Position numbers and translations under genes: made by a program. From NCBI GenBank assembly GCA_028448965.1, contig JAONQT010000002.1, positions 1-57,844 on the forward strand: a DNA stretch of 57,844 nt. Reading direction: 5' to 3'. The notes under the pieces are model-generated. The model had not been told where the DNA came from and ran no database searches. It worked only from the letters and a program-made list of their open reading frames with translations. The stretch's first letter is position 1, and each line of letters opens with the position of its first letter. Positions 8,275-18,171 of this stretch are shown here, piece by piece. This stretch comes from Candidatus Nitrosopumilus sp. (GTDB lineage: Archaea > Thermoproteota > Nitrososphaeria > Nitrososphaerales > Nitrosopumilaceae).

Positions 8275-11200
8275 TTACTGTACAGTTATTGTTGTACTGA
8301 CTGGTGGTGATAATGCCGTTGGATTATCTACTGATTCCCATACGAATGCAGTTGCTGTGTAGCTACCACTTTCGGTTGGAATCCAGGATAATGCAGGGCT
8401 GAATGATTGACCACTAGATAGTGAACCTGTAATCCATGCAAGGGAGACTGTAACACCGTTACCATCTTGAACTTGTACTAAGTATGCGAATGATTGCTCT
8501 CTATCTTGACCATTTGCTAATTCAGCACTGATTTGCACCTGTTGATCTACGCTAACAGAGGTTAAGCTGTTACCGAATGCGTCAACTGTTCTCAAGTTAG
8601 CAGCTGGTGCTCTCTCGAGAGGTGGTACAACAGTACCGATTAGTGATGTGGCTGTGATATCAAGTTCATCTGCAGTAGTATATGGTTCAGGTAATGTATT
8701 GTCCTCATATTCTGCGGTGACAGTGTCACCTTCTGCGACTCTGAGTCTGTGACCTGAAGATTCATTGGTAGTTGTAAAGAATACAGTACCCTCGAATATT
8801 CCGGTTGCCTCATTAGTCTCAGTTACAGTAAGGTCAATACCTCCGGCGTCGGAGTCAGACCAAGCGTCAACATCGAAGTTGTCGATTGCTTCTGGATCTA
8901 AGTTCATATCTGCGTCAATTACTCTTATTACACCTGTTCCGCTTGCTGGATAGCTGGCCTCGAGCCATTGTACCTCACCGATGTTCCATCTGATTAATGC
9001 TGAACCTACAACTGTTTCATCCTCTGAGAATTCAAAGGAGACAGTTAGTCCGTCATTGTCAGTGGTTGCAAGTTCACCGCCTGTTGGGCCATTTGTGGCA
9101 CCAGTAGTTCGGCTAGCTTGTGTTCCGGTTATATCATAACCGTCAGTACCGGTAGAACTGTCACCATCTGCATCGTGTTTCATACCTTTGAGTGTTACCT
9201 CACCGATAAAGATACCAGTGTCAGCTCCTGATTCAACGAGTTTGTATTTGTCGAGTTCGTTTCCACGAGTTGATACTTTAATAGAATCATCTGCTGTGTT
9301 TCCGATTTCATCGACTAATCCACTATCGAAGTTATGATCAGGGGCGACAATTGTGATGTAGACTTTGTCAGTCCATGTGTATACTTTTTGATCGAGTTCA
9401 ATTGTTGCACCGAAGTTAGAAGTATAGACAGTTAAGCCAATATCTTCATCTTCTTGTCCAACATAGTCAGCTCCGGCTGGACCCCAGTCGGTATATTCCA
9501 AGTCGATTTTCTCACCTCTGTCCAACAGATTACTATTCAACTTTGAAGGGATTTCGATGACTACTTGGAAGATTCCAGTAGAGTCACCTGTCTCTCTAAA
9601 TGCTGATGGTTCTGGGTCAAAGGCTGCATTAGCTCCAGTGACACCTAAGGCACCCATGGAGGTTTCTGCTGCATCAGAATCCCACTCAATCAAATCGAGT
9701 GTGTAGGATTCTGCGCCGTCATTATCGAGGTCAAAGTCTGGCTCAATTAAGGTTAAGATCATGTCTGAACCAATTAAGTAAACAGATTTGTCAGATTGTA
9801 ATACACCGTTTCTAAGGTCAAATGTTGCAGAGTCAGTTACAGTTTGTGACTTACCAGAAGCGTCTTGATTATCTGTGTATGTTACAGTGATAATATCACC
9901 TTGCAATACACAACCGGAACTTAGTGTAGTGTTAGTTGTCGTTGGACAATTCTCACTTGGGCCACTAGTGTATGTTACGGTTTGATCGTATTCAAAGACA
10001 CCAGAATCTGGTGAAACTTCAACAAGTTGATTAGCGACAGAGTCACCTACGGTGGCAACTGTTACTGAATCAGAACCTCTTTGAATCTTGATTGCGACAC
10101 TTGAATCTGTTATCACGTCTTCACCAGCTGCTGATATATCATAATCAGCGTCGGTTACTCTGACGTGAACAACTACATCACCTTGGGCTAGATCAGTAGC
10201 GGTACCACCGTTTGAAGTTGCGTGCAACTTGAAGGTAGTCTCACTAGCTAGGTCTGAACCAAATGGTACTGGATATACAGTTCTATCAAAAGATACGGAT
10301 CCAGTGTTTGCATTAATGCTTGCACCGTCACCTACTTCGATTGTTTCACCAGAAGCATCACGGAAGTCGTTATAGTTTACTTCAATGTCCGTACCAGTTA
10401 CACCAGTAACAGAGTCAGTTTCACCTGCATCTCCATCAGTGGCACAGTAATTGGTTGGGACTTGGAAGCTACCGGTAAAGATACCAGAAGCGACATCAGA
10501 CTCTAATAATGTAAAGCCTGTTGCCTCTAAACCATTGTCTCCAGTGACGTCACTAGCAGTACAATCACTATCATTTTTAGTGTGTACCCAGGTTAAGTCG
10601 TCAAATGTTATGTCAAGAATATGATCACCAGAACCGTCACCGACTTTATCATCAGTTGATGTAATGTATACATCAACTAATTCAGAGTCAGTGTTTAGGT
10701 CTTGGTCATCTAAGGTTACAACAACAGTGTCTGCAATCTTATAGTTATCATTATCAAGTGTAACTACACCACTGTGTGATGGAGCTTCTACTTGATCTGC
10801 TATTTGAGTGCTAACACCATCTGCTCCAAGATCCAAATAATTGATTCTTGGTGAATCTTCATCAGTTAAGTCCTCGTGGACAATGATGTTGATTTCATCA
10901 GATGCAGTGACGAGCCAATCAGAGTAAGTTGCGGCTTTGTTGGTATTTAATTGATTTAGCATAAGATACTCAACTGAGCCGACAAATTCACCTGTATTGT
11001 CGTCAGATTCCTCTAAGTAGAGTCTGTAAATGGCGTTGTTTGCTCTTGCAGTATCATCTGATCTAAAAGAAAAGAAGTCTACATAGAAATCATCGCCAAC
11101 AGCAATTGCTGGAGCTGCAGAGATGTTGATAGTAACTAAGTCACTACCATTTGCACCTTGCAATCCATTAATTGTAATAGCCTCGAGTCCTTTGACTAAT

Positions 11201-12855
11201 AATGCAGTACTGTTAGTTGTTGCTACAATAGTTGCATCATGATCTTCAAAGGTCATTGCAGTGATTGCTGTGGCAGCTGTCAATGATGTAATATCATAAT
11301 TGACAAATGCATAACGACCACTGTCGTTTAAGGCTATCAACTCATCTACAGTAATATCAGAAACGATTTCGATTTTTGCTGCATCTACATCGCCAGATAT
11401 TGCGTCGACACTTGCAATCTTGCTGAAAGAGCTAACACTGGTACCATTACCATTGTCAACTGCTTCTCCGCCAGGTGCAGGGCCTCCGATGGTAGTGTCA
11501 TTACCTAATGATAATGGGCTACCAATCTGTAAAGAAGGAACTATTGCTGAAGATATAACAATATCTTCATCACTAGCTGTGTTTTTGTTAAAGTCTTGGT
11601 CATATAGTATAACTGTCATCTCTTCACCGGAATTCCACTCATCACCAACAGAGGTCTCATCCATATCGATAGTACCAAAGTCATTTGCTACTACGAAGGA
11701 GTATGAACTATCATTGAAATTGAAAGTTGCTGTTGTACCTCTTTTGGCTGTTGAGTTTGTCATTAGATTAGAATCATCAGCATCATCAGTGTTAACAAAG
11801 ACACCGGTATTCTCGGCAGTTTCCCAGAATACCATGAATTCGTCACCAATGACGTCATCAAGGGTTGAATCGTTTACTAATACAGTACCGACTGCACCAT
11901 TGGTGTTGTTGTTGATGGTTAATAATCCGTTATCGCCGTTAGAATTACTCTCTGGTTTAAAGTAAACATTTTCAATACCGTAAACACTTGTGGCACCTAC
12001 CGTTGGTAAGGTACCGTTAGTGAAACTCATTGATGCTCTATCGCCGGCTAAGCCTTCGGTAGAACTTAATGAACCAGTATTGTTGTTTCTAACTTTAAAG
12101 ATAATAATATCTTCAGCGGTTGGGTCGATGTTTAATCCAGGATCAGTAATTGTGATGTGAATCTCTGCGCCTTGCGGTGCTGAGGTTCTATCAAATTCGA
12201 TACCTGCAAATGCGTCGATATCACCGGTTTCGTGTTCCAGTGTAACGACTTCATCGGCTCCGGCTTGTTCTAGTACAATATCAAATGTTCCTATAGTTAG
12301 ATCCAATGTTTGGATGAAAGGCCATTGTGTTGATGTTTGCACACCAATTTGACCTAAGTCCGTACTACTATCAGCATTAATGTACGAATTGTTAAAGCTG
12401 GATAGTGTTGGTGCATTACCGATAACTCCGGCTGCTGCAGTGTGGAACACTCTAACACCCGTGTTATTTGTAACACCTGTTACAGCTGCTGCTGTACCAA
12501 AGTCGAGGTTATTGGATGCGACATCACCGTCATAAACGTGATCGTTGCTGCCGATGTATGCGTACCAATTACCGTCGTTACCTTGTGCCATTCGGATAAC
12601 ATTGCTGTTAACTCTGACGACAGGTTCACCTTGTTGTTCGTCAGTTTCGGATCTATTAGAATCTCTAACAACGATTTCAACAATTTGGAATCCATTAAAG
12701 GAATTTGCGTATTGTGCGTTTTCTGCGGAGACATATAATGCGCCTGCGGCTGCGGCTTCTGGCACCATTGAAGGTGCGGCAATAACCATACCACCGGCTA
12801 ACATTATTGTCATTAGCGTAAGACTAGTTAATTTACGTCCTATTTCGTTATTCAT
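8275..12855 (-). CDS. Major S-layer protein of thaumarchaeal type
   Basis: A 1526-residue exported protein with a signal peptide ending near AAAAGALYVSAEN (about 1-38). The mature chain is very acidic, rich in Asp, Thr, Ser and Gly, and almost free of Lys and Cys. It is built of repeated Ig-like beta modules with recurring phrases such as ESDVASGIFTGSF, SGVFEYDQT, TGIFQVVIE and TGIFIGEVT, each followed by an Asp-rich loop that could bind calcium. There is no C-terminal membrane anchor. The gene is visibly richer in G and C at third codon positions than its neighbours, as expected for the most abundant protein. By length, composition and modular pattern it matches the S-layer lattice protein of Nitrosopumilus-like archaea. 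It has its own promoter and terminator. Confidence 0.9.
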   Translation of the reverse strand: MNNEIGRKLTSLTLMTIMLAGGMVIAAPSMVPEAAAAGALYVSAENAQYANSFNGFQIVEIVVRDSNRSETDEQQGEPVVRVNSNVIRMAQGNDGNWYAYIGSNDHVYDGDVASNNLDFGTAAAVTGVTNNTGVRVFHTAAAGVIGNAPTLSSFNNSYINADSSTDLGQIGVQTSTQWPFIQTLDLTIGTFDIVLEQAGADEVVTLEHETGDIDAFAGIEFDRTSAPQGAEIHITITDPGLNIDPTAEDIIIFKVRNNNTGSLSSTEGLAGDRASMSFTNGTLPTVGATSVYGIENVYFKPESNSNGDNGLLTINNNTNGAVGTVLVNDSTLDDVIGDEFMVFWETAENTGVFVNTDDADDSNLMTNSTAKRGTTATFNFNDSSYSFVVANDFGTIDMDETSVGDEWNSGEEMTVILYDQDFNKNTASDEDIVISSAIVPSLQIGSPLSLGNDTTIGGPAPGGEAVDNGNGTSVSSFSKIASVDAISGDVDAAKIEIVSDITVDELIALNDSGRYAFVNYDITSLTAATAITAMTFEDHDATIVATTNSTALLVKGLEAITINGLQGANGSDLVTINISAAPAIAVGDDFYVDFFSFRSDDTARANNAIYRLYLEESDDNTGEFVGSVEYLMLNQLNTNKAATYSDWLVTASDEINIIVHEDLTDEDSPRINYLDLGADGVSTQIADQVEAPSHSGVVTLDNDNYKIADTVVVTLDDQDLNTDSELVDVYITSTDDKVGDGSGDHILDITFDDLTWVHTKNDSDCTASDVTGDNGLEATGFTLLESDVASGIFTGSFQVPTNYCATDGDAGETDSVTGVTGTDIEVNYNDFRDASGETIEVGDGASINANTGSVSFDRTVYPVPFGSDLASETTFKLHATSNGGTATDLAQGDVVVHVRVTDADYDISAAGEDVITDSSVAIKIQRGSDSVTVATVGDSVANQLVEVSPDSGVFEYDQTVTYTSGPSENCPTTTNTTLSSGCVLQGDIITVTYTDNQDASGKSQTVTDSATFDLRNGVLQSDKSVYLIGSDMILTLIEPDFDLDNDGAESYTLDLIEWDSDAAETSMGALGVTGANAAFDPEPSAFRETGDSTGIFQVVIEIPSKLNSNLLDRGEKIDLEYTDWGPAGADYVGQEDEDIGLTVYTSNFGATIELDQKVYTWTDKVYITIVAPDHNFDSGLVDEIGNTADDSIKVSTRGNELDKYKLVESGADTGIFIGEVTLKGMKHDADGDSSTGTDGYDITGTQASRTTGATNGPTGGELATTDNDGLTVSFEFSEDETVVGSALIRWNIGEVQWLEASYPASGTGVIRVIDADMNLDPEAIDNFDVDAWSDSDAGGIDLTVTETNEATGIFEGTVFFTTTNESSGHRLRVAEGDTVTAEYEDNTLPEPYTTADELDITATSLIGTVVPPLERAPAANLRTVDAFGNSLTSVSVDQQVQISAELANGQDREQSFAYLVQVQDGNGVTVSLAWITGSLSSGQSFSPALSWIPTESGSYTATAFVWESVDNPTALSPPVSTTITVQ

Positions 12856-12881
12856 GTTATTGACTTATTTCTCAAAAATTT

Positions 12882-12890
12882 GTATTTAAG
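12882..12890 (-). promoter_or_regulatory. TATA-like box of the S-layer gene
   Basis: On the minus strand CTTAAATACA is centred about 30 nt before the ATG at 12855. The region 12856-13064 is otherwise a gene-free, very AT-rich 209-bp spacer, long for this compact window, which leaves room for upstream activating sequence. No other element was recognised in it. Confidence 0.55.
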
Positions 12891-13064
12891 ACTAATGGAC
12901 GATTTGTCCACAAATTGACCATTTCTTGGGATTATTTCATGTATTTTCTTAATTTTTTAAAGTTCTTACATCATTAATCTATATTTTATATAATTTCTTT
13001 CAATATTTAGATCTAAAAACTATATTTTATAACATTTACTATGTATTTATGAAATATTTACAGC

Positions 13065-14387
13065 CTAATTTTTAGATAATAGTGTTTTGTAAAGTGCAAT
13101 TGCGTCAGATTCATCTTTTGAACCAACCACAACTGCAGATCCTCTTTTCATGAAATTAACAGATAATTCATTTGTTCTCATAGATAATCCCAAGTCACCT
13201 AAATTCTCAACTAGAAATCCTTTTTCTTTTGCAATTGCTGAAACACTAACAGAGTCTAAATCAAAAGTTTCAGTTGGAGTAATAGAGTAAGTTCTCTTTC
13301 CTCTGTTTCTTCCACATAACTCTTCCAAAATTAATTCCTGTTTTTCAACAACTTCTAATTTTCCGGTTCCACAAATTGGACATTCATCAGCTCTGAATGT
13401 TTTTGTACTGTTAAAATCTAAATTTTCTAAATCAATATGTAAAATTCTATTTGAAAGATTTGGTTTCTTTCCAGTAATTATTTTTACAGCTTCTGCAACT
13501 TCTATTCCACCCATTATAGAAAGTATTGATGGATGTACTCCTTCAATACTGCATGTTGGCATTGTATCTTCATCAAGTGCTGGAAACATGCAATAATAGC
13601 ATGCAGATTCTTTTGGTAAAATTGTAAATGCTTGTCCTGATGTTCCAACTGCAGCACCGGTTACAAATGGAATATTAAATTTAACACAAGCCTTGTTTAA
13701 TGCATAACGTGCATTAACTGAATCAAGTGCATCAATTACAACATCACATCCTTCAACAACTTCAAGTGCTGTATAATCATTAACTGAAACAGTTAGTGCT
13801 TCAATGTTACATTCAGAGTTTAATTTTCTTAATTTTTTTGCTGCTGTTTCAACTTTAACTTGTCCAACGTCGGATTCATCAAATAATGTTTGCCTATGTA
13901 AATTAGATAACTCAATTACATCTCTATCAACAATTCTTAAAGTTCCTACACCCATTGCAGTTAATCTTGTAATAATTGGATGTCCCAAGCCCCCAGTTCC
14001 AACAACACAAACTTTAGAATTTTTTAATTTTAACTGTCCATTGTATCCAATTTCCTCAAGCATTACTTGACGTGAATATCTATCAAGTTCTTTTGAAGAT
14101 AAATCCTCAGAACCTCCTGCAACTGCAGGTAAAATATACACTTCATCACCGTCACTTAGTGGGGTTTCCATACCACTAGAGAATTTGGCATTTTTGCCAT
14201 TAATGTAAATATTAATCAAAGAACGTGGGGTGTTATCAGCCTCTAAAACTCTGCGCTTAAAATCATCACCTAAAATTTCAGATATTTTTACAAAAGCATC
14301 TTGTAAAGAGTCGGCAGAAATTTCAGATTTTTTTTCTCCACCGCCTGCATTAAGTACTGAAGGGATTGTAAATGTGATATTTGCCAT
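13065..14387 (-). CDS. MoaD/ThiS-like ubiquitin-fold domain fused to a MoeB/ThiF-type E1 enzyme
   Basis: A 440-residue three-part protein. Residues 1-92 form a MoaD-like beta-grasp domain ending in AVAGG (G91-G92), the diglycine normally at the free C-terminus of a sulfur carrier. Residues 95-345 form an E1-like adenylating domain with nucleotide motif GTGGLG (130-135), zinc Cys pairs CYYC (263-266) and CPIC (336-339), and C279 at the position of the catalytic Cys. Residues 350-440 form a further domain (from CGRNRGKRTYSI) resembling the small C-terminal domain of some archaeal and bacterial ThiF proteins. The likely role is sulfur activation for molybdopterin, thiamine or thiolated tRNA. It begins 1 nt after threonine synthase. 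Confidence 0.88.
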   Translation of the reverse strand: MANITFTIPSVLNAGGGEKKSEISADSLQDAFVKISEILGDDFKRRVLEADNTPRSLINIYINGKNAKFSSGMETPLSDGDEVYILPAVAGGSEDLSSKELDRYSRQVMLEEIGYNGQLKLKNSKVCVVGTGGLGHPIITRLTAMGVGTLRIVDRDVIELSNLHRQTLFDESDVGQVKVETAAKKLRKLNSECNIEALTVSVNDYTALEVVEGCDVVIDALDSVNARYALNKACVKFNIPFVTGAAVGTSGQAFTILPKESACYYCMFPALDEDTMPTCSIEGVHPSILSIMGGIEVAEAVKIITGKKPNLSNRILHIDLENLDFNSTKTFRADECPICGTGKLEVVEKQELILEELCGRNRGKRTYSITPTETFDLDSVSVSAIAKEKGFLVENLGDLGLSMRTNELSVNFMKRGSAVVVGSKDESDAIALYKTLLSKN

Positions 14388-14388
14388 A

Positions 14389-15609
14389 TTATTGAACTAC
14401 CGCTGAGATTTCATTAATGTTTGGCTTGTAAACAGTTGGTTTTGTTAGTACTTGCATAATTGATTCAGTTGCTTTTAGACCATTACCAGTAACATAACAT
14501 ACGACTTTGTCATTTTTATCAATTTTACCTTGTTCAACCATTTTTTGTAATACAGAAATTGATACACCGCCTGCAGGTTCTGTAAAAATTCCTTCAGTTT
14601 GAGCTAGTAAAAGTATTGAATCTAAAATTTCTTGATCATTACATTCTTCTGCAAATCCATTATACTGTTCTAATCTTTTCAAAACATAACGACCATCACC
14701 AGGATCTCCTATTGCCAAACTCTTAGCTACAGTATCAGGATTTTCAACTGGAATAACTTCTTTAGTATTTTTCTTAAATGCATCAACAATTGGAGCACAT
14801 CCATGTGGTTGTGCTGCAATCATATGCATATTAGAAACATCATCAAGTAATGAAACAGTTTGTAATTCTTCAAATCCTTTACAAATTGCATTAAGCATTG
14901 CACCACTTCCTACAGGAACTATTAGTTGATCAGGTACTGTCCAATCAAGTTGTTCTGCAACTTCAAATGAAAATGTTTTAGAACCTTCTACATAATGTGA
15001 ACGCATGTTAATATTCACTATACCAATTCCTTTACTATCACCAATTTGAGCTGCAATTCTATTTGCATCATCATAAGTTCCATCAACTGCAATGTAATTT
15101 GCACCATAAGCTAGTGCTTGTGTAATTTTTGCCATCTCAATATTACTTGGTGCAAATACATGACAGGGTAATCCTGCAGCTGCTGCATGTGCTGCAGTTG
15201 CTGATGCTAAATTACCAGTAGATGCACAACCAACAGCAGTTAATCCAAGTTCTTTTGCTTTTGATATTGCAACACCTGCAGGTCTATCTTTAAAAGAAAA
15301 TGTTGGGTTTACTGAATCATTTTTTATGTATAAATTATTTAGGCCTAATTTTTTTCCGAGATTTTCTGCTTTAGTTAATGGAGTCATTCCTGCACCGATA
15401 TTTACAATATTTGATTTGTTCTCTATTGGAAGTAATTCAAAATATCGCCAGTAGGTCTGTTCCCGATTGGAAAAAGTGTCCTTGGTAAGTGAAGGAAAAT
15501 TATATTTTACATCTAGTGGACCAAAACAGTCATCACAGACATATTTGAATGCCGTTTCATACTCTTTTTTACATTCTCTACACTGTAATGAAGTTCTAGT
15601 CAAGATCAA
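14389..15609 (-). CDS. thrC: Threonine synthase
   Basis: A PLP enzyme converting O-phosphohomoserine to threonine. The 406-residue chain has the PLP lysine K107 in NPTFSFKDRP, the Ser/Gly phosphate loop (STGNLASA) and a family-typical C-terminal region. The N-terminus carries two Cys pairs (C10/C13 and C25/C28) like a small zinc ribbon, common in archaeal members. No ATG is available in frame; the start is TTG at 15609, or the TTG two codons later. The distance of 1 nt to the next gene suggests one transcript. The aspartate-semialdehyde dehydrogenase for the same pathway is at 47.3 kb. Confidence 0.92.
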   Translation of the reverse strand: MILTRTSLQCRECKKEYETAFKYVCDDCFGPLDVKYNFPSLTKDTFSNREQTYWRYFELLPIENKSNIVNIGAGMTPLTKAENLGKKLGLNNLYIKNDSVNPTFSFKDRPAGVAISKAKELGLTAVGCASTGNLASATAAHAAAAGLPCHVFAPSNIEMAKITQALAYGANYIAVDGTYDDANRIAAQIGDSKGIGIVNINMRSHYVEGSKTFSFEVAEQLDWTVPDQLIVPVGSGAMLNAICKGFEELQTVSLLDDVSNMHMIAAQPHGCAPIVDAFKKNTKEVIPVENPDTVAKSLAIGDPGDGRYVLKRLEQYNGFAEECNDQEILDSILLLAQTEGIFTEPAGGVSISVLQKMVEQGKIDKNDKVVCYVTGNGLKATESIMQVLTKPTVYKPNINEISAVVQ

Positions 15610-15805
15610 TACTTCAATGGATAGAATAGATAAAAAATCCTAATATCAAGTTAAGTAATACTTAATTTCATTCTAACAAAATATAACTAATTCATAAAAT
15701 AAATAGTCATAAGTATCAAAAATTAATTTAATAATAAAATATAACGTCTAAAGAAAAAAATCAGCGATAAGGAACATTTTTACTAATTAATTAAAAAAAA
15801 ACTAC

Positions 15806-16312
15806 ATGAGTAATTCCAAGATAGTAATAGGAATTGTAATTATAATTATTGTAGGAATTGTGATTCTAATATCAAATCAAGAAATGATTAGCGAGAATAT
15901 ACGTGTAGATCATGAAACAGGAGAAATTCAGATCACAAACACAGTAGATGGTAAATTAAACATATCAGGATATGTGCAAATAGATAAATCACAATATAAT
16001 ATTGGTGAAAAAATTTTCTTAGATATGCGTGAATTGAATTCAAATGATAAAGGAGTAATTTTATTTTTACGACCAATAAATGATACACATAGAACAACAT
16101 ACATAGCAATACCATTTGATGGAGATAAAAAATCTGCATTTAATTATTATGTAGAACCAAGATTAAATGAAGATGAAGGAATTTGTTCAACAGAAGATCT
16201 TGCAGGTATATGGTCAATAGTATTGTATGAAACAACATATGAAAATATAACATTTGAAATTAAGAATCAAATTAATGATTGGGATGATAGAACATTTGAG
16301 CCAGTTTGCTAA
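15806..16312 (+). CDS. Single-pass membrane protein with extracytoplasmic beta domain, unknown
   Basis: The 168-residue protein starts with a signal-anchor helix (about 5-24, nearly all Ile/Val/Gly) followed by a soluble domain of roughly 140 residues with alternating strands, two Asn-linked sequon-like sites and two Cys (near 143 and at the C-terminus, 168) that could pair. I do not recognise it. The 196-bp spacer before it, shared with the divergent threonine synthase gene, is almost pure A/T with several possible TATA boxes, none clearly at the right spacing. Confidence 0.7.
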   Translation: MSNSKIVIGIVIIIIVGIVILISNQEMISENIRVDHETGEIQITNTVDGKLNISGYVQIDKSQYNIGEKIFLDMRELNSNDKGVILFLRPINDTHRTTYIAIPFDGDKKSAFNYYVEPRLNEDEGICSTEDLAGIWSIVLYETTYENITFEIKNQINDWDDRTFEPVC

Positions 16313-16313
16313 A

Positions 16314-16640
16314 TTATTTTAATTCATGATGGAAACAAACTTTTTCACCAGTATGACATGCAGGGCCTGATGGTTCAACAAGATAAATTATTGCATCAGA
16401 ATCACAATCAACTAAAATTCCTTTAATTTTTTGAGTGTTACCAGATTCTTCACCTTTCATCCAAAGCTTATTTCTTGAACGACTCCAAAACCAAGAATTA
16501 CCAGTTTTTTTGGTCAGCTCTAAAGATTCTTTATTTGTATAAGCAAGTGTGAGGATATCTTTTGTATTAGCATCTTGAACAATTACAGGTACAAGTCCTC
16601 CACTTTTTTCAAAATCAATTTCATCAATAGATTTATTCAT
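16314..16640 (-). CDS. hisI: Phosphoribosyl-AMP cyclohydrolase
   Basis: Opens the ring of PR-AMP, step 3 of histidine synthesis. The 108-residue chain is the cyclohydrolase domain alone: WMKGEESG substrate loop, metal site DCDSDA, and the Cys-containing PACHTGEKVCFH tail. It is not fused to the HisE pyrophosphohydrolase as in many bacteria. It is the last gene of the his operon, 23 nt after hisF. Confidence 0.95.
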   Translation of the reverse strand: MNKSIDEIDFEKSGGLVPVIVQDANTKDILTLAYTNKESLELTKKTGNSWFWSRSRNKLWMKGEESGNTQKIKGILVDCDSDAIIYLVEPSGPACHTGEKVCFHHELK

Positions 16641-16663
16641 AATTTTTACCTAGAAATTATACA

Positions 16664-17467
16664 TTATAATCTTACAGATATTTTTTTCTCTTTAAGAAAA
16701 GATTTCACACCTTTAACTCCATGAGTTTCATAATGGAAAATAGAAGCAGCTAAAGCAGCATCAACATTAGATTTTTCAAATATTGCCACCATATCCTCAG
16801 GTTTTCCACATCCACCTGATGCAATTACAGGAATAGATGCGTTATTTACGATTGATTTTGTGAGTAAAACATCATATCCATTTTTTGTACCATCAGCATC
16901 AATACTAGTAAGTAAAATTTCTCCAGCACCTAATTTTTCAGCTTCTTTTGCCCAGTTAATTACATCTATACCAGTTCCTTGTTTTCCTCCAAAAATAAAA
17001 ACTTCAAACCAAAATTTTTTTTCATTTTCTGAAAAGACATTTACATTTTCTTTAATTTCATAATTTCTTTTAGCATCAATTGCAACTACAACACATTGTC
17101 TACCAAATAATGTCATTAATTCAGTAATTAAATGGGGATTTTTTATTGCACTAGTGTTAACTCCAACTTTATCAGCTCCATTAAGTAAGATGTTTCTAGC
17201 ATCATCAATTGATTTAACACCACCACCAACAGTGAATGGAATATTAATTACAGAAGCAACCTTACGTACTAATTCTTTAATTGTTTCTCGTTGTTCATTT
17301 GAAGCTGTAATATCAAGAAATACAAGTTCATCTGCACCCTCTTTACTATATTTAGCAGCTAACTCTACTGGATCTCCAGCATCTTTTATTGATTCAAAAT
17401 TTAATCCTTTAACTACTCTACCATTTTTTACATCCAAGCAGGGAATGATTCTTTTTGTTAAGGTCAT
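16664..17467 (-). CDS. hisF: Imidazole glycerol phosphate synthase, cyclase subunit
   Basis: A TIM-barrel of 267 residues that combines PRFAR with ammonia from HisH to make imidazole glycerol phosphate and AICAR. Catalytic D12 ([12 protein letters not shown]) and D131 (VVAIDAKR) are present, as are the phosphate loops near VGGGVKS and [11 protein letters not shown]. It overlaps hisA by 4 nt (17464-17467). Confidence 0.97.
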   Translation of the reverse strand: MTLTKRIIPCLDVKNGRVVKGLNFESIKDAGDPVELAAKYSKEGADELVFLDITASNEQRETIKELVRKVASVINIPFTVGGGVKSIDDARNILLNGADKVGVNTSAIKNPHLITELMTLFGRQCVVVAIDAKRNYEIKENVNVFSENEKKFWFEVFIFGGKQGTGIDVINWAKEAEKLGAGEILLTSIDADGTKNGYDVLLTKSIVNNASIPVIASGGCGKPEDMVAIFEKSNVDAALAASIFHYETHGVKGVKSFLKEKKISVRL

Positions 17468-18171
17468 GATAATTTCTTTGTTTCCTCAATAGTAATTTTA
17501 TTCTCATAAAGTGCTTTTCCTAAAATTACACCCCATGCGTTTTTTTCTTTTACTTTAGGAATATCATCAATACTAGAAATTCCACCACTAGCAATTACAT
17601 TTGCTTTATCTAAATCACATGCTTCTTGAAGAAATTCTAGATCAGGTCCTTCTAAAGTTCCATCACGATTAACATTAGTTAGAAGAAATTCTGTAAATCC
17701 AACATGTAGAAATTCATTCATTGAATCAATCAATGAAATATCAGTAGTACTTTGCCATCCATGTGTTACAATCATTCCATCCTTATGATCAACTGAAATA
17801 ACAATTTTTTCAGGTCCTAATTTTGTTAGCAAATTTTGTAATAATTCAGGTTCTTTAAAAGCAAAAGTTCCAATTACAACTCTATCAACAATATCTAAAG
17901 CTTCAAGTATTAATGATTCAGAACGCAATCCACCTGCAATTTCTATAGGAATTGATACAGAAGAAACAATTTTTTTAATTAACTCAAGATTAGAACCCAA
18001 TCCCAAGGTAGCATCCAAATCTACAAGATGAATCATATCAGCTCCAGCATTCTCCCATTTTTTTGCAATACTAATTGGATCATCACTGTATATGGTTTTT
18101 TGACTAGGATCACCTTTGTAGAGTCTAACTACATGGCCATTCATTAGATCAATTGCAGGAATTACTTTCAT
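17464..18171 (-). CDS. hisA: ProFAR isomerase (phosphoribosylformimino-AICAR ribotide isomerase)
   Basis: A 235-residue TIM barrel for the Amadori isomerisation in histidine synthesis. The acid/base residues D8 (PAIDLMNG) and D128 (SVDHKDGM) are visible, with phosphate loops IAGGLRS and ASGGISS. It overlaps both neighbours by 4 nt, with coupled translation likely. The organism also needs a tryptophan-pathway TrpF; nothing here suggests a dual PriA role. Confidence 0.95.
   Translation of the reverse strand: MKVIPAIDLMNGHVVRLYKGDPSQKTIYSDDPISIAKKWENAGADMIHLVDLDATLGLGSNLELIKKIVSSVSIPIEIAGGLRSESLILEALDIVDRVVIGTFAFKEPELLQNLLTKLGPEKIVISVDHKDGMIVTHGWQSTTDISLIDSMNEFLHVGFTEFLLTNVNRDGTLEGPDLEFLQEACDLDKANVIASGGISSIDDIPKVKEKNAWGVILGKALYENKITIEETKKLS

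Noticed and set aside
11420-11965. Long plus-strand frame opposite the S-layer gene (181 codons)
   Set aside because: It is the antisense shadow of a biased, GC-rich coding sequence. Low-complexity Ser/Thr/Val/Pro composition and no independent start signal.
12442-12889. Overlapping short frames at the S-layer start, both strands
   Set aside because: They are shadows in other frames of the signal peptide and first module, with Cys-rich or His-rich unlikely composition.
15610-15805. Possible small RNA or operator in the AT-rich spacer
   Set aside because: Nothing beyond A/T runs and no convincing hairpin or promoter spacing was seen.
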